From positions 248,001 to 312,000 of the forward strand of contig JAKPOP010000017.1 in assembly GCA_029547805.1 (NCBI GenBank): 64,000 nt of DNA. Reading direction: 5' to 3'. How positions within the stretch are numbered: the stretch's first letter is position 1; every line of letters begins with the position of its first letter. The DNA is from Deltaproteobacteria bacterium. Its GTDB lineage: Bacteria; Myxococcota_A; UBA9042; DTJE01. This document shows, one piece after another, positions 15,670 through 25,982 of the stretch. A program made the translations under genes and the position numbers. The notes beneath the pieces are model-generated. The model saw nothing but the letters and a program-made list of their open reading frames with translations, did not search any database and was not told the DNA's origin.

Positions 15670-15697
15670 ATTCTAGTCAGTCGTCAAGACAAGTCAA
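15670..15697 (-). promoter_or_regulatory. rho promoter
   Basis: Minus-strand TTGACT (15692-15697), 16-base spacer, TAGAAT (15670-15675). Transcription would begin about 145 bases before the rho start codon, leaving a leader of the kind rho uses for autoregulation in other bacteria. The rest of 15520-15804 shows no gene. Confidence 0.6.
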
Positions 15698-15804
15698 GAG
15701 AAATCGCCCGGACCGGGGGACAATCACCCGATTGCCACGGCCAACCATCGGAACCCATTTGGTTTTCCGTGAAGATCTGGCCCTTGCTGCCCGACCCGCG
15801 GGGA

Positions 15805-17280
15805 TCAGGCCTTCCGAACCACCGCCCGCCAGGTCGCCAGGCGGGCCTCCCGATCCCCAGCGGTCATCTTCGGCAGGAAGCGCCGATCCTGGGCCGCCAG
15901 TCGCGAGAGGTCCCCGAGGGTCCAGAGTCCCACGCCCAGGCCCGCAAGCATCCCGGCACCCAGGGCGGTGGTATCCACGTTGCGGGGACGGACCACCGGG
16001 ACCTGGGCGAGGTCGGCCTGGCACTGCATGAGCAGGTCGTTGGCGCTGGCCCCTCCGTCCACGCGGAGCTCGGCGATGGGCTGCCCGGCGTCCGAGGACA
16101 TCGCCTCCAGGAGGTCCGTCACCTGGAAGGCAATGCCCTCCAGGGTCGCCCGGGCGATGTGGGCCCGGGTGGTCCCCCGGGTGATGCCCCAGAGGACACC
16201 CCGGGCCTCGGGGCGCCAGTGGGGAGCCCCCAGGCCCGCCAGGGCCGGCACGAAGACGACGCCCCCCGAGTCCGGAACCGACGCGGCCAGGGCCTCGATC
16301 TCCGAGGCCTGCCCGATGAAGCCCAGGCCGTCCCGTATCCACTGCACCGCCGCACCGGCGATGAAGGCGCTCCCCTCCAGGGCGTAGTGGGTGACTCCCT
16401 GGACCTTCCAGGCCACCGTGGTCAGGAGGCCGTTCTGGGACGCCACAGGCCGGGAACCGGTGTTGACCAGCAGGAAGGCCCCGGTCCCGTAGGTGCACTT
16501 GGAAAGCCCCGGCTCAAAGCAGGCCTGTCCGAAGAGGGCTGCCTGCTGATCCCCGGCCATCCCGGCCACCGGGACCCCGTCGGGGAGGAAGTCCAGGCCG
16601 CGGGTGGTCCCCAGGACACCGGAAGAGGGTCGCACCTCCGGCAGAATCGCCATCGGGACGCCCAGGGCCTCGCAGATCTCCGGGTCCCAGGTCAGCGTCT
16701 CGAGGTTCAGCAGCAGGGTCCGGGAGGCATTCGAGACGTCGGTGACGTGGGCCTGTCCCCCGGTCAGCCGCCAGGTCAGGAAGGAGTCCACGGTGCCGAA
16801 GGCCACCTGCCCGGCCTCCGCATCCCGGCGGAGGCCCGGGACCTGGTCCAGCAACCAACGGACCTTCGTGCCGCTGAAGTAGGGGTCCAGCACCAGGCCC
16901 GTCCGCTGGCGAATCATCGGTTCCAGACCCCGGTTCTTGAGGTCGGCGCAGAGGTCGGCCGTCCGTCGGCACTGCCAGACGATGGCGTTGTGCCGGGGGG
17001 CCCCGCCCTTCCGGTCCCACAGAATCGAGGTCTCCCGCTGGTTCGTGATCCCGATGCCCAGGCAGTCCGAGGGAGCCACGCCGGCCCGGGCCATCGCCTC
17101 CCGAGCCGAGGTCACCGTGGCGCCCCAGATGGCCTCGGGAGAGTGCTCCACCCACCCCGGCTGGGGATAGATCTGGGGGATCTCGTTGGAGACCTTCGCA
17201 AGCACCGACAGGTCCTCCCCGAGGACGATGGCGGTGGTGGCCGTGGTCCCCTGGTCCAGGGCCAGGATGAATCGACCCAT
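15805..17280 (-). CDS. glpK: Glycerol kinase
   Basis: 491 residues, full length for GlpK. The FGGY-family pattern is complete: N-terminal [11 protein letters not shown] phosphate loop, [17 protein letters not shown], the [10 protein letters not shown] block and the [13 protein letters not shown] motif. It phosphorylates glycerol to sn-glycerol 3-phosphate in the cytoplasm. No glycerol facilitator, GlpD or regulator is adjacent; the upstream gene is an NCS2-like permease 84 bases away on the same strand, so this is a solitary glpK. The start is an ATG with a GGAGG-type site. Confidence 0.95.
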   Translation of the reverse strand: MGRFILALDQGTTATTAIVLGEDLSVLAKVSNEIPQIYPQPGWVEHSPEAIWGATVTSAREAMARAGVAPSDCLGIGITNQRETSILWDRKGGAPRHNAIVWQCRRTADLCADLKNRGLEPMIRQRTGLVLDPYFSGTKVRWLLDQVPGLRRDAEAGQVAFGTVDSFLTWRLTGGQAHVTDVSNASRTLLLNLETLTWDPEICEALGVPMAILPEVRPSSGVLGTTRGLDFLPDGVPVAGMAGDQQAALFGQACFEPGLSKCTYGTGAFLLVNTGSRPVASQNGLLTTVAWKVQGVTHYALEGSAFIAGAAVQWIRDGLGFIGQASEIEALAASVPDSGGVVFVPALAGLGAPHWRPEARGVLWGITRGTTRAHIARATLEGIAFQVTDLLEAMSSDAGQPIAELRVDGGASANDLLMQCQADLAQVPVVRPRNVDTTALGAGMLAGLGVGLWTLGDLSRLAAQDRRFLPKMTAGDREARLATWRAVVRKA

Positions 17281-17364
17281 CTTCCCTCCTCGCGGGCGTC
17301 CGGGACGCGCCGGACCCCGTCAACTCCGTGTCGGCCGGAGTCTGCCCGAGGGATCCCAGGACTG

Positions 17365-18882
17365 TCAATCGGCGGTGCGAGGAGGGACGGCACGCTTCTC
17401 CCGGGCCAGGAGCCCTGCCAGCATCCCACCGGCGAGCAGGTAGGCCACGGCCAGTTCCCGGGAGACTCCCGACCCGGGGCCCCAGGGAACCGTCAGGCCC
17501 CCCGCCGGGTCGGTGGAGTGGATCACGCCGAAGAGGCTGAATGCCGACAGGACCAGGAAGGTCAGGACCAGGGCCCCGGGCCGCCGTTCCACCAGGAAGA
17601 CCACGGCGCTGCCCCAGAGCATCGCCGTGAGGATGAATCCCCGGCCCAGCAGTTCCATCACCCGGAGGGAATCCGCCAGGGAGGGCGGCGCCTGGACCCC
17701 GGCGGCCAGCAGTTGCCCGGCATGGACCATGACCAGGTAGGCCAGGGACGGCAGGATCGAGACCCCCACGGCGGGCCAGTGAGAACGCGGCGACTGACGG
17801 AACGCCTGCCCTGTCACCTCCAGGCCCACGAAGAGGAGGATCGGCGCCACCGCGACCTCGGGCAGGACCCCCACGACCGCCCCCAGCAGGCCCACGCAGG
17901 CCCCGACCCCCACCACCAGTCCCGTGGCCAGGGTGTAGCCGGACCGGGCCCCCATGGCCTTGTAGGCCGGGTGGCCGATGTAGGGCGTGGACTGGGCCAC
18001 CCCGCCGAAGACGGCGGCGACCAGCGTCGCCAGGGCCTCCACCAGCAGGATGTCCCGAGTCCGGTAGGAGTCCCCGGCCTCCCGGGCCGAGGCCGTGACG
18101 TCGATCCCGCCGACGATCGTCAGCAGCCCGAAGGGAATGCTCACCGGCAGGAAGTCCAGGGCCCGGGGCAGGCCCTCCCAGAGGTCCCCCAGGCGGGGCA
18201 GGGGCCAGTGGAGCCCGAGGGAGAGGGCCGGCCCCTCGCCGGAGGGCCGGAGCCCGAAGGCCACGAAGCCCAGGTGGATCAACGTGCCGACAATCACCGC
18301 CGCCAACGCCCCCGGGAACCTGCCCGGGAGGCGGAAGCCCGCCACCAGGGCGAACAGGACCAGGCCCAGGGCCGCGAGTCCCGCCACCGGCTCCGAGAAG
18401 ATCCGGACCATCGGGAAGAGGCCCAGCAGGGCCAGGCCCACCCCGGCCAGGGGCCCCAGCAGGCCTGCCGTGGGCACGACCCGGGCAATCCGATCGCCCA
18501 CGAAGGACAACAGGGTCTTCACCACCCCCATGCAGAACAGGGTGGCCATTCCCACCTGCCAGGCCGTCTGGGCGTCCCGGGTCTCCAGGAAGACCGGCCC
18601 GATGACCGCCATCGCCACCCCGATCGTCGAGGGCGTGTCGAGGCCCAGAGGCATCGCCGTGGACCCGGCCCCTTTCCGGATCGCCAGCCAGGAGTATGCC
18701 AGGTCCCCCAGCAGCACCCCCAGGGCGGTCCCGGGGATCATGCGGCCCATCACGAAGTCCAGGGGCATCCCGTAGGCCCCCGAGAGCAGCCCCCCCAGCA
18801 GGACCAGGTTCACCACGTTGTCCAGCAGCAGGGCGAAGAAGGCGTTCCAGTCGCCAGAGGACCACCAGGACGGGCGGTTCAC
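17365..18882 (-). CDS. NCS2-type permease (xanthine/uracil/AzgA-like)
   Basis: About 505 residues with 12-14 hydrophobic segments over nearly the whole chain. The DWNAFFALLLDNVVNL opening, the PLGLDTPSTIG stretch and the IPFGLLTIVGGIDVTASAREAGDSY segment resemble AzgA-like members of the nucleobase-cation symporter 2 family. The substrate is not predictable. I prefer the GTG at 18882, preceded by GAGAGG at six bases. An in-frame GTG at 18936 would add 18 residues and overlap the 3' end of ssb by 23 bases. It may be transcribed with ask and ssb upstream and glpK downstream. Confidence 0.8.
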   Translation of the reverse strand: MNRPSWWSSGDWNAFFALLLDNVVNLVLLGGLLSGAYGMPLDFVMGRMIPGTALGVLLGDLAYSWLAIRKGAGSTAMPLGLDTPSTIGVAMAVIGPVFLETRDAQTAWQVGMATLFCMGVVKTLLSFVGDRIARVVPTAGLLGPLAGVGLALLGLFPMVRIFSEPVAGLAALGLVLFALVAGFRLPGRFPGALAAVIVGTLIHLGFVAFGLRPSGEGPALSLGLHWPLPRLGDLWEGLPRALDFLPVSIPFGLLTIVGGIDVTASAREAGDSYRTRDILLVEALATLVAAVFGGVAQSTPYIGHPAYKAMGARSGYTLATGLVVGVGACVGLLGAVVGVLPEVAVAPILLFVGLEVTGQAFRQSPRSHWPAVGVSILPSLAYLVMVHAGQLLAAGVQAPPSLADSLRVMELLGRGFILTAMLWGSAVVFLVERRPGALVLTFLVLSAFSLFGVIHSTDPAGGLTVPWGPGSGVSRELAVAYLLAGGMLAGLLAREKRAVPPRTAD

Positions 18883-18913
18883 ATCGAACCTCTCGGCAGC
18901 ATCTCCCGGGGAA

Positions 18914-19345
18914 TCAGAAGGGGACGTCGTCGTCACCGATGGCCACGGGTCCGGCGTCCGCCGGGGCGGGGAGCGGCTCGACCACCGGCCCCTCCTCGGT
19001 CCCCCGGCTGCCGGTGGGCGCGCCGATGAACTGGACGTTCGAGGCGACGATCTCGGTGGTGTAGCGCTTCTGACCCTGCTTGTCCTCCCACTGCCGCGTC
19101 TGGAGGCGCCCCTCGACGAAGACCGTCCGTCCCTTCTTCAGGTAGGCATGGCAGTGCTCGGCCTGCCGTCCCCAGACCACGACGCGGTGCCACTCGGTCC
19201 GCTCGGTCCGATCGCCCCCTGCCGGCTTGAAGACCTCGGTGGTGGCCACCCGCAGTTCGGCCACCGCCTGACCGCCCTGGGTCATCCGGAAGTCCGGGTC
19301 CGCACCCAGGTTCCCGAGGATCAGGACCTTGTTCAACGAAGCCAT
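18914..19345 (-). CDS. ssb: Single-stranded DNA-binding protein
   Basis: 143 residues from the ATG at 19345, which follows a strong AGGAGGT site. The OB-fold opens with ASLNKVLILGNLGADPDFR, includes the EWHRVVVWGR block, and has a short Pro/Ala-rich linker leading to the acidic tip DDDVPF used to recruit partner proteins. Length and architecture are those of a replicative SSB. It sits 57 bases after the aspartate kinase gene and not next to rpsF/rpsR, so it may be a housekeeping or an additional SSB. Confidence 0.96.
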   Translation of the reverse strand: MASLNKVLILGNLGADPDFRMTQGGQAVAELRVATTEVFKPAGGDRTERTEWHRVVVWGRQAEHCHAYLKKGRTVFVEGRLQTRQWEDKQGQKRYTTEIVASNVQFIGAPTGSRGTEEGPVVEPLPAPADAGPVAIGDDDVPF

Positions 19346-19402
19346 CTGGTACCTCCTGGTTGTCGGCATCGGGCGCCCCGGGCCCCCGGGACCCCTCCCC
19401 TT

Positions 19403-20638
19403 CTATCGCATCCCGGGGACATTCGTTCCACCGCTCCCGTCCCGGACGGGGGGTACCCCCTCTCCGAGCAGCCACCGGTGTACCCGGCGCGTCACCAGGT
19501 CGGCCACTCCTCCCTCCACCAGCAGCGTGATCGCCACCGGGGACAGGAACATGGCCAGCACCTGCCCCCCCAGTTCCTCCAGGCACGGCAGCATCCGGGT
19601 CCGAAGGTCCTCGTGGGCGGCCACGTCCCCCACGGCGGTCACCGTCGCGAGCCCCGGCCGGACCCCGGCGCGGGTCCCGGCCAGCACCTCCCCGAGCACG
19701 GTCCCGAGGCCCGGATTGGCCGACTCGCTGAAGACCATCCAGGCGATCCCCGTGGCGGTCCCTGTGACGAAGTCCGGAACCAGGGCCCGCTCCCGCAGCA
19801 CCTCCTGCACCGCCTCGAGTCCTGCCCCATCCCCCGGGGGCCACTCCACCGCCGTCACCGGTCTCCGACAGGCCACTCCGGTCACGGCCCGGGGTTCCGC
19901 CGGTGGATTGGCGCGGATCACGGAGCCGGGAAGGGACGGGTCCACCGAGGACCGGGTGTAGATCACGATCCCGGCCCGCCTGGCGAACTCCACCGCCTCC
20001 GCATTGAGCACCTTGGCCCCGAATCGGGACAGGTCCAGCATCTCCTCGTAGGACAGTTCCTGCAGGCGCCCGGCGTCCAGCACGACCCTCGGGTCCGCCG
20101 TGTAGACCCCCTCAATGTCGCTCCAGATCTCGCACCGCTCGGCCCCCAGGGCCGCCGCCAGGGCCACCGCCGTGGTGTCGGACCCCCCGCGGCCCAACGT
20201 CGTGATCTCCCTCTTGTAGGAGGTCCCCTGGTAGCCCGCCACCACCACCACACGCCCCGCCTCCAGTTCATCCCAGACCCGGAAGGGCCGGATTTCGATG
20301 ATCCGGGCGTGACTGTGGGAGGCATTGGTCAGGATCCCGCACTGGGACCCCGTGAGGGAGACGGCCTCCTGCCCCAGTCGCTGGAGGGCCATGGCCATCA
20401 AGGCCGTGGTGGTCCGCTCCCCGACCGACAGCAGCATGTCCAGTTCGCGGGTGGAGGGATTGGGATTGATCTGCCGGGCCAGGTCCAGCAACTGGTCCGT
20501 GGTCCTTCCCATCGCCGAGACCACGACCACCACGTCGTGGCCCTCGCGGCGCCGCTGCACGACCACCTCCGCCACCCGCCCGATGCGCTCCGGGTCGGCA
20601 ACGGAGGACCCGCCGAACTTCAGCACCTGGATGGCCAT
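19403..20638 (-). CDS. Aspartate kinase
   Basis: 411 residues from the ATG at 20638. The N-terminal kinase domain has KFGGSSVAD (5-13), the [10 protein letters not shown] block and [15 protein letters not shown]. The C-terminal third is a tandem ACT regulatory region ([15 protein letters not shown] onward and [11 protein letters not shown]). It catalyses phosphorylation of aspartate at the head of lysine, threonine and methionine synthesis, normally under feedback by an end product. The length fits the monofunctional LysC type. It is the first gene of a minus-strand run (ask, ssb, permease, glpK) and divergent from the TGS GTPase. Confidence 0.95.
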   Translation of the reverse strand: MAIQVLKFGGSSVADPERIGRVAEVVVQRRREGHDVVVVVSAMGRTTDQLLDLARQINPNPSTRELDMLLSVGERTTTALMAMALQRLGQEAVSLTGSQCGILTNASHSHARIIEIRPFRVWDELEAGRVVVVAGYQGTSYKREITTLGRGGSDTTAVALAAALGAERCEIWSDIEGVYTADPRVVLDAGRLQELSYEEMLDLSRFGAKVLNAEAVEFARRAGIVIYTRSSVDPSLPGSVIRANPPAEPRAVTGVACRRPVTAVEWPPGDGAGLEAVQEVLRERALVPDFVTGTATGIAWMVFSESANPGLGTVLGEVLAGTRAGVRPGLATVTAVGDVAAHEDLRTRMLPCLEELGGQVLAMFLSPVAITLLVEGGVADLVTRRVHRWLLGEGVPPVRDGSGGTNVPGMR

Positions 20639-20727
20639 CGACTCCCTCCGGCGTGGGGGAGATTCTAGCACGCCCTCCCGGAGACACCGGTACAATGAGG
20701 GCGCCCGCGGCACCAGGAGGGGCGACG

Positions 20728-21723
20728 ATGCCGGCAAACCTCACGCAGCAGTACCTGATGGCCGAGGAGCGCTTCCGGGCCGCCACGACCCACGAGGAGA
20801 AGGTCGCGGCCCTGGAGGAGATGATCCGGGAACTGCCGAAGCACAAGCACACCGAAAAGATGTACGCGGACCTGAAGGCCCGGCTGGCGCGACTGCGGAA
20901 GGAAGGCGAGTCCCAGGGAGGCCCGGCCCGCCGGAGCGATGCCCTGGTGATCCGCCGGGAGGGGGCCGGACAGGTCTTCCTGATCGGCGGGCCCAACAGC
21001 GGCAAGTCCTCGCTGATGGCCGCCCTGACCAACGCCCCGGTGGAGGTCACCGAATATCCCTTTGCCACCCGGCGCTGCCTCCCGGGCATGGCGGCCTTCG
21101 AGGACGTCCCGTTCCAGCTGGTGGACACCCCCTCGGTGGACCCGGCCTTCCTGGACCCGGCGCTGCTGCCGCTGATCCGGCAGGCCGACGCGGCGGTGGT
21201 CGTGGTGGACCCCGTGTCGCCGGAGGGCCTCGACCATCCGGCCTTCCTCTGGCGCACGCTTCAGGAGGCCCGCATCGACCTGGTGGCCGGGGACGTCCAC
21301 CGGGTGCCCCGGACGGCCGGACGCACGGTCCTGCCGGCCTTCCTGGCAGCCACCCATGCCGGGGATCCCGACTTCCCGACGGGGATCGAACTGCTGCGGG
21401 AGGTGCTGCCAGCGCCGTTGCCGATCGTCCCGGTGGACAGCCGGGACCCCTCCACCCTCCAGGGCTTCCTCCGGGCCTGCTTCGACCTCTTCGGCGTGGT
21501 CCGGGCCTACAGCAAGCAGCCGGGCCGGGAGCCGGACCGCACGGCCCCCTTCCTGCTTCCTCGGGGCAGCACGGTGCTGGACTTCGCCGGCAAGGTGCAC
21601 CGGGACCTCCAGGAACGGTTCGACTATGCCCGGGTCTGGGGTCCCGGCAAGTTCGAGGGCCAGCGGGTGCCCCGGGAGTACGAGGTCCAGGACGGCGACG
21701 TGATCGAGGTCCACGGGCGGTAG
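20728..21723 (+). CDS. OBG/DRG-type GTPase with C-terminal TGS domain
   Basis: 331 residues from the ATG at 20728, seven bases after AGGAGG. The N-terminal 65 residues are helical and charged. The G domain follows with P-loop GGPNSGKSS (87-95), a switch region with [11 protein letters not shown], and DTPSVD (133-138) where canonical members have DTPG. The last 75 residues form a TGS domain ([19 protein letters not shown]). This is the architecture of DRG-like translation- or ribosome-associated GTPases. A TACAAT hexamer at 20691-20696 could be its -10. It is convergent with the efflux operon, with five bases between the stops. Confidence 0.87.
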   Translation: MPANLTQQYLMAEERFRAATTHEEKVAALEEMIRELPKHKHTEKMYADLKARLARLRKEGESQGGPARRSDALVIRREGAGQVFLIGGPNSGKSSLMAALTNAPVEVTEYPFATRRCLPGMAAFEDVPFQLVDTPSVDPAFLDPALLPLIRQADAAVVVVDPVSPEGLDHPAFLWRTLQEARIDLVAGDVHRVPRTAGRTVLPAFLAATHAGDPDFPTGIELLREVLPAPLPIVPVDSRDPSTLQGFLRACFDLFGVVRAYSKQPGREPDRTAPFLLPRGSTVLDFAGKVHRDLQERFDYARVWGPGKFEGQRVPREYEVQDGDVIEVHGR

Positions 21724-21728
21724 GTGCG

Positions 21729-24700
21729 TCAGCCCGTCACCGAGGGCTCCTGGTCCAGCAGGTCCTTCCGGGGACGGCGCCGAAGGACCGTGTAGAGGGT
21801 CGGGACCAGCACCAGCGTGAAGACCGTCGAGGCCAGCAGGCCCCCGACCACGGCTCGGGCCAGGGGAACGTTGGACTCGCTGCCCTCGCCGATGCCCACC
21901 GCCATCGGCAGAAGCCCCAGCAGCGTCGTCAACGTCGTCATGAGGATCGGCCGCAGGCGGACGCGACCAGCCTCGATCACCGCCATGATGGGGTCGAGAC
22001 CCTGCTCCAGGCCAAGGTTCGCGAACTCCACCAGCAGGATGCCGTTGGACACGACGATCCCGACCATCATGATGATCCCCATGAAGGCGTTCACCGACAG
22101 GGGGGTGCCCGTCAGGAAGAGGGCCCAGACGACCCCCACGAGGCCCATCGGGACCGAGAACATCACCACGAAGGGCTCCAGGAGCGATCGGAACTGGGAG
22201 GCCAGCACCATGTAGACCAGCATCAGGGCCAGCACCAGGGCCAGCAGCAGGCTCTGGAAGGACTCCTTCTGCTGGGCCCGCTGGCCCCCGAGGCGCACCT
22301 CGAAACCCTCAGGAAGGGGCAGGTTCCGCAGGCCCTTCTCGATGTCCGCCGCCACGTCGCCCACCGGGCGGCCCAGGACGTTCGCCGTGACGTGGACGAT
22401 GCGCTGCTGGTACTTCCGATCGATCTGGATCGGCCCCGTCGAGGCCTCGACCGTCGCGATGGTCCGCAGGGGAACGGTCCGTCCGGTCCGCAGGGAGACG
22501 GGCAGGTCCTCCAGGTCCTGGACGTCATTGCGATCCGCCTCGGCGAGCCGGACCACGATGTGGTACTCGTCGCCTGTCCTCGGGTCCGTGTAGATGCCCG
22601 GCTGGTTCAGGTTGCCCGCCATCGAGGTCAGCACGGTCTGGGCCACCTCCCGGGCCGTGACGCCCAGCAGGGCCCCGTGCTCCCGATCCACGCGAACGTC
22701 GAACTCGGGGTAGTCGTCCTCCCGGCTGAACCGGACGTCGGTGGTGCCCGGTGTCTCCTCCACGAGGCGGGTCACCTGTTCCGTCAGGCGCCGGGCGTCC
22801 TCGAGGTCGTAGCCGATCACCTCGACGTCGATGGGGGCCTCGGACCCGAAGTTCATGATGCGCCGCACGATGCCCCCGGCGTCCATGAAGACCCGGTAGC
22901 CGGCGAACTGCGTCCCGAGGGCTCCCCGGATGCGCTCGACGGCCTCCCGGTCGCTGAAGGGCCGCCGATCCGGTGGCACGAGCCGGACCCGGAGAGTCGC
23001 CGAGTGGGGGCCGCTGTTGCCCGACCAGAGGACCCCGCCCCCGGAGGTCCGGACCCCCGCATCGCCAATCACGGCCTGGATGTTTGCGTCTCCCAGGGCC
23101 TGTCGGATCACGGCCTCCATCCGGTCCATCGTCATGACGGTCCGCTCCACCCGGGTCCCGATGGGCCCCCGGAGGTTCACGATGACCTGGCTCTCGTCGG
23201 TGGCCGGGAAGAAGTCGGTCCCCAGGCGGGGAAACAGGGTCATGGAACCGGCAAACAGCCCCAGCAGACCCAGGATCGTGACCGCCCGGAGGCGCAGGAC
23301 CCGCTGCAGCACCGCTGCGTACCCGTCCTCCAGCGCCCCGAGCCCTCGGCCCCAGAGGCGCATCAGCCGGGCACGAGGTCCCCGATCCTCGGGCCCGGGC
23401 TCCTGCAGAGGCCGCACGAACCGCAAGGTGAGGGGGGGGATCACCCCCATCGAGACGAAGTAGGAGGACCCCAGGGCAAAGATGATGGCCAGCGTCAGGG
23501 GGATGAAGAGCATCTTCGCGATGCCCGCCAGGTAGATCACCGGGAAGAAGACGGCGATGGTGGCGATGGTCGAGGCCAGCACGGGCATCGCCACCTCCCG
23601 GGCCCCGTCCAGGGCCGCCTGGACCGCCGAGGCTCCCCGGGTCCGGTGACGGAAGATGTTCTCCAGCACCACGATCGAGTCGTCCACCAGTCGGCCGACC
23701 CCCAGGGCGAGGCCCCCCAGCGTGAAGGTGTTCAGGGATTGATTGCCGAGGAAGTAGAGCAGCACGAAGGTCGCCATCATCGACAGGGGAATCGAGAGGG
23801 CGATGACCAGGGTCGACCGAACGGACCGCAGGAACAGCAGCATCACCACCACGGCCAGCAGGGCCCCCATCAGGGCCTCCCGGACCAGACTGCGGATCGA
23901 GTTGCGGATGTAGGTCGCCTGGTCGAAGGCCGGCCTCACGGTGACCCCTGCCGGGAGTCCCCGAAGGCCCGGCAGCGCCGCGAGGACCCGGTCCACCACC
24001 GCGATGGTGTTGGCCCCAGGCTGCTTGCGGACCCAGAGGTTCACGCCATTCCTGCCGTTGATCCGGACCACGTTGGTCGCGTCCTCGGCCGCATCCTGGA
24101 TCGTGGCCACGTCGCGCAGGAAGACCGGAAGGCGACCCGGTGCTCCGACCTGGACCACCAGGTCCCCGAGGCGTTCGATGACGGGGATCTGGGTCTCCGT
24201 GAAGACGTTCCACTCCAGGGGCCCCAACCGGACCGTCCCCGATGGCATGAGGAAGTTGGCCTGGGCCAGCGTGTTCACGACGTCCTGCACCGTGAGCCCC
24301 CGGGCCATCAGGGCGTCCCGGGAGGCCTCGATGCGGATCTGCCGCACCAGCCCGCCGCTGATCGAGGCCGTGGAGACCCCGTCCAGGCGCTCGATCTGGG
24401 GCTGGATGACCTGGTAGGCCAGGTCGTAGATCGCCCGTTCATCGAGGTCCTCGGCCTCCACGGTGAGGCCCACCACCGCGATGTTCGAGAGGTCCATCTT
24501 GATCACGAAGGGCTGCTGGGTCCCCAGGGGCAGGGAGGCCATCACCTGCTGCACCCGCTGGATCGTGTCGCTGGCACCGACGTCCACGTCGGCGCCCCAG
24601 GCGAAGTTCGCCCGGATGATGGCGAGGCCCTGGCGGGAGGTGCTCTCCACGTCGGTCACGTTGGGGACCGCCGAGACCGCCCGCTCCAGGATCTTGGTGA

Positions 24701-24884
24701 TGCTGGCCTCGACGTCCTTGGGCCCTGCCCCCGGATAGGGCACGCCGACGACCACCACCGGGAAGGTGATGTCCGGGAAGAGGTCCACGGGGATGCGCTG
24801 GAGGGAGACCCAGCCGAGGACAATCACGGCGATGGAGATCATCGCCACGGCGACCCGGTTCCGGAGGGAGGCCCGCGTCAGCAT
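21729..24884 (-). CDS. RND-family inner-membrane efflux transporter
   Basis: 1051 residues, the usual length for AcrB/MexB-type pumps. It shows the internal two-fold repeat: TM1 near 12-30, a large periplasmic loop, a helix bundle near 335-540, and the same again in the second half. The TM4 motif GLALGVGRLVDDSIVVLEN carries the Asp pair used for proton relay, and the second-half NAFMGIIMMVGIVVSNGILLVE segment is also typical. It exports small molecules using the proton gradient in a tripartite complex with the adaptor and TolC-like proteins encoded upstream. HAE-type substrates are likelier than metals because no Met-rich metal site is visible. Confidence 0.94.
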   Translation of the reverse strand: MLTRASLRNRVAVAMISIAVIVLGWVSLQRIPVDLFPDITFPVVVVGVPYPGAGPKDVEASITKILERAVSAVPNVTDVESTSRQGLAIIRANFAWGADVDVGASDTIQRVQQVMASLPLGTQQPFVIKMDLSNIAVVGLTVEAEDLDERAIYDLAYQVIQPQIERLDGVSTASISGGLVRQIRIEASRDALMARGLTVQDVVNTLAQANFLMPSGTVRLGPLEWNVFTETQIPVIERLGDLVVQVGAPGRLPVFLRDVATIQDAAEDATNVVRINGRNGVNLWVRKQPGANTIAVVDRVLAALPGLRGLPAGVTVRPAFDQATYIRNSIRSLVREALMGALLAVVVMLLFLRSVRSTLVIALSIPLSMMATFVLLYFLGNQSLNTFTLGGLALGVGRLVDDSIVVLENIFRHRTRGASAVQAALDGAREVAMPVLASTIATIAVFFPVIYLAGIAKMLFIPLTLAIIFALGSSYFVSMGVIPPLTLRFVRPLQEPGPEDRGPRARLMRLWGRGLGALEDGYAAVLQRVLRLRAVTILGLLGLFAGSMTLFPRLGTDFFPATDESQVIVNLRGPIGTRVERTVMTMDRMEAVIRQALGDANIQAVIGDAGVRTSGGGVLWSGNSGPHSATLRVRLVPPDRRPFSDREAVERIRGALGTQFAGYRVFMDAGGIVRRIMNFGSEAPIDVEVIGYDLEDARRLTEQVTRLVEETPGTTDVRFSREDDYPEFDVRVDREHGALLGVTAREVAQTVLTSMAGNLNQPGIYTDPRTGDEYHIVVRLAEADRNDVQDLEDLPVSLRTGRTVPLRTIATVEASTGPIQIDRKYQQRIVHVTANVLGRPVGDVAADIEKGLRNLPLPEGFEVRLGGQRAQQKESFQSLLLALVLALMLVYMVLASQFRSLLEPFVVMFSVPMGLVGVVWALFLTGTPLSVNAFMGIIMMVGIVVSNGILLVEFANLGLEQGLDPIMAVIEAGRVRLRPILMTTLTTLLGLLPMAVGIGEGSESNVPLARAVVGGLLASTVFTLVLVPTLYTVLRRRPRKDLLDQEPSVTG

Positions 24885-24890
24885 CTCGTC

Positions 24891-25982
24891 CTACCTCCCT
24901 CCGGACGGGTCCATGGCGATGCGGACCGGCTGGCCGTCCCGGACCAGGTCCCGACCAGCAACCACGATCCGGTCCCCGGCCGAGAGACCCGAGAGGACCT
25001 CCACGGACCCATCGGCCAGCATGGACCCCAGGGTCACCTCGGTCCGGAGGGCCTTCCCGTCCACGACCCGGTAGACAATCCCCCGATCCCCCTTGCGCCC
25101 CACGGCCTGGGGCGGCACCACCAGGACGCCCTGCTGCTCCCGCAGCAGCAGCGTCACCCGGCCGAACATGCCCGGTCGCAGCAGCCCCGAGGGGTTCTCG
25201 AACTCCATCTCCACCACGAGCGTGCGGGTCATGGGGTCCAGGGCCGGGGCGAACCGCGCGACCCTCCCGGTGACGCCGCCCGAGTCCTCGAGGCCCTGGA
25301 TGTCCAGCCGCCCCTCCTGCCCGAGGGCGATCCGTCCCGCGTCGTTCTGGGGAACCGCCACGACCGCCTTGATCCGGGCGAGGGAGGCCAGCGTGAAGAG
25401 GGCCGGCCCCTGGGGGCTCACGAGGGTCCCGACGTCCACCCCTCGTTCCAGCACGACGCCGTCGAAGGGGGCCGTCACCTCGGTCCAGCCGGCCCGGGTG
25501 GCCAGGGTCTTCAGGGCCGCCTCCGCCGCCTGGACCTGGGCCTCGGCCACCCGCAGGGCGGCCTGGGCCTGGTCCCGCTCCTGTTCCGACACGAACTGCC
25601 GCTGGGCCAGGCGATCGATCCGGGTGGCGTTGTCCCGGGCCTGGACCCACGCGGCCTTCGCCGCCTCGAGCTGCGCTGCGGCCTGGCGCTGCTGGGCCGT
25701 CGCCTCCTCCCGCTCCACCGAGGCCAGGCGCTGCCCCCGGCGCACCGGATCCCCCCGGTCCACGTGCCAGGCCACCACATAGCCGCTGGCCCGGGAGAAG
25801 ACCTTCGCGGTCTCGGCCGCCTCCAGCGTCACAGGAAAGGCGCGGGTCCAGCGGACATCCCGGGGCGCCACCGTCTCCACCTGGACCAGGGGGGCCACGG
25901 GCCCCTTGCGTTCCTCGGCACCGGTCCTCGCCTGCCCGCAGGCCAGGACCCAGAGGGCGCCCGCCACGACGACGCGTCTCAT
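24891..25982 (-). CDS. Periplasmic adaptor (membrane fusion) lipoprotein of the RND pump
   Basis: 363 residues. The N-terminus is a lipoprotein signal (hydrophobic run ending VLAC), so it should be anchored in the inner membrane. The order is standard for the family: a first lipoyl half (YVVAWHVDRGDPVRRGQ), a helical hairpin of about 75 Ala/Gln/Arg-rich residues, a second lipoyl half (FDGVVLERGVDVGTLV), then beta-barrel and membrane-proximal domains. It joins the RND pump to the outer-membrane channel. Its ATG overlaps the tolC-like stop by four bases and it ends six bases before the pump gene. Confidence 0.93.
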   Translation of the reverse strand: MRRVVVAGALWVLACGQARTGAEERKGPVAPLVQVETVAPRDVRWTRAFPVTLEAAETAKVFSRASGYVVAWHVDRGDPVRRGQRLASVEREEATAQQRQAAAQLEAAKAAWVQARDNATRIDRLAQRQFVSEQERDQAQAALRVAEAQVQAAEAALKTLATRAGWTEVTAPFDGVVLERGVDVGTLVSPQGPALFTLASLARIKAVVAVPQNDAGRIALGQEGRLDIQGLEDSGGVTGRVARFAPALDPMTRTLVVEMEFENPSGLLRPGMFGRVTLLLREQQGVLVVPPQAVGRKGDRGIVYRVVDGKALRTEVTLGSMLADGSVEVLSGLSAGDRIVVAGRDLVRDGQPVRIAMDPSGGR

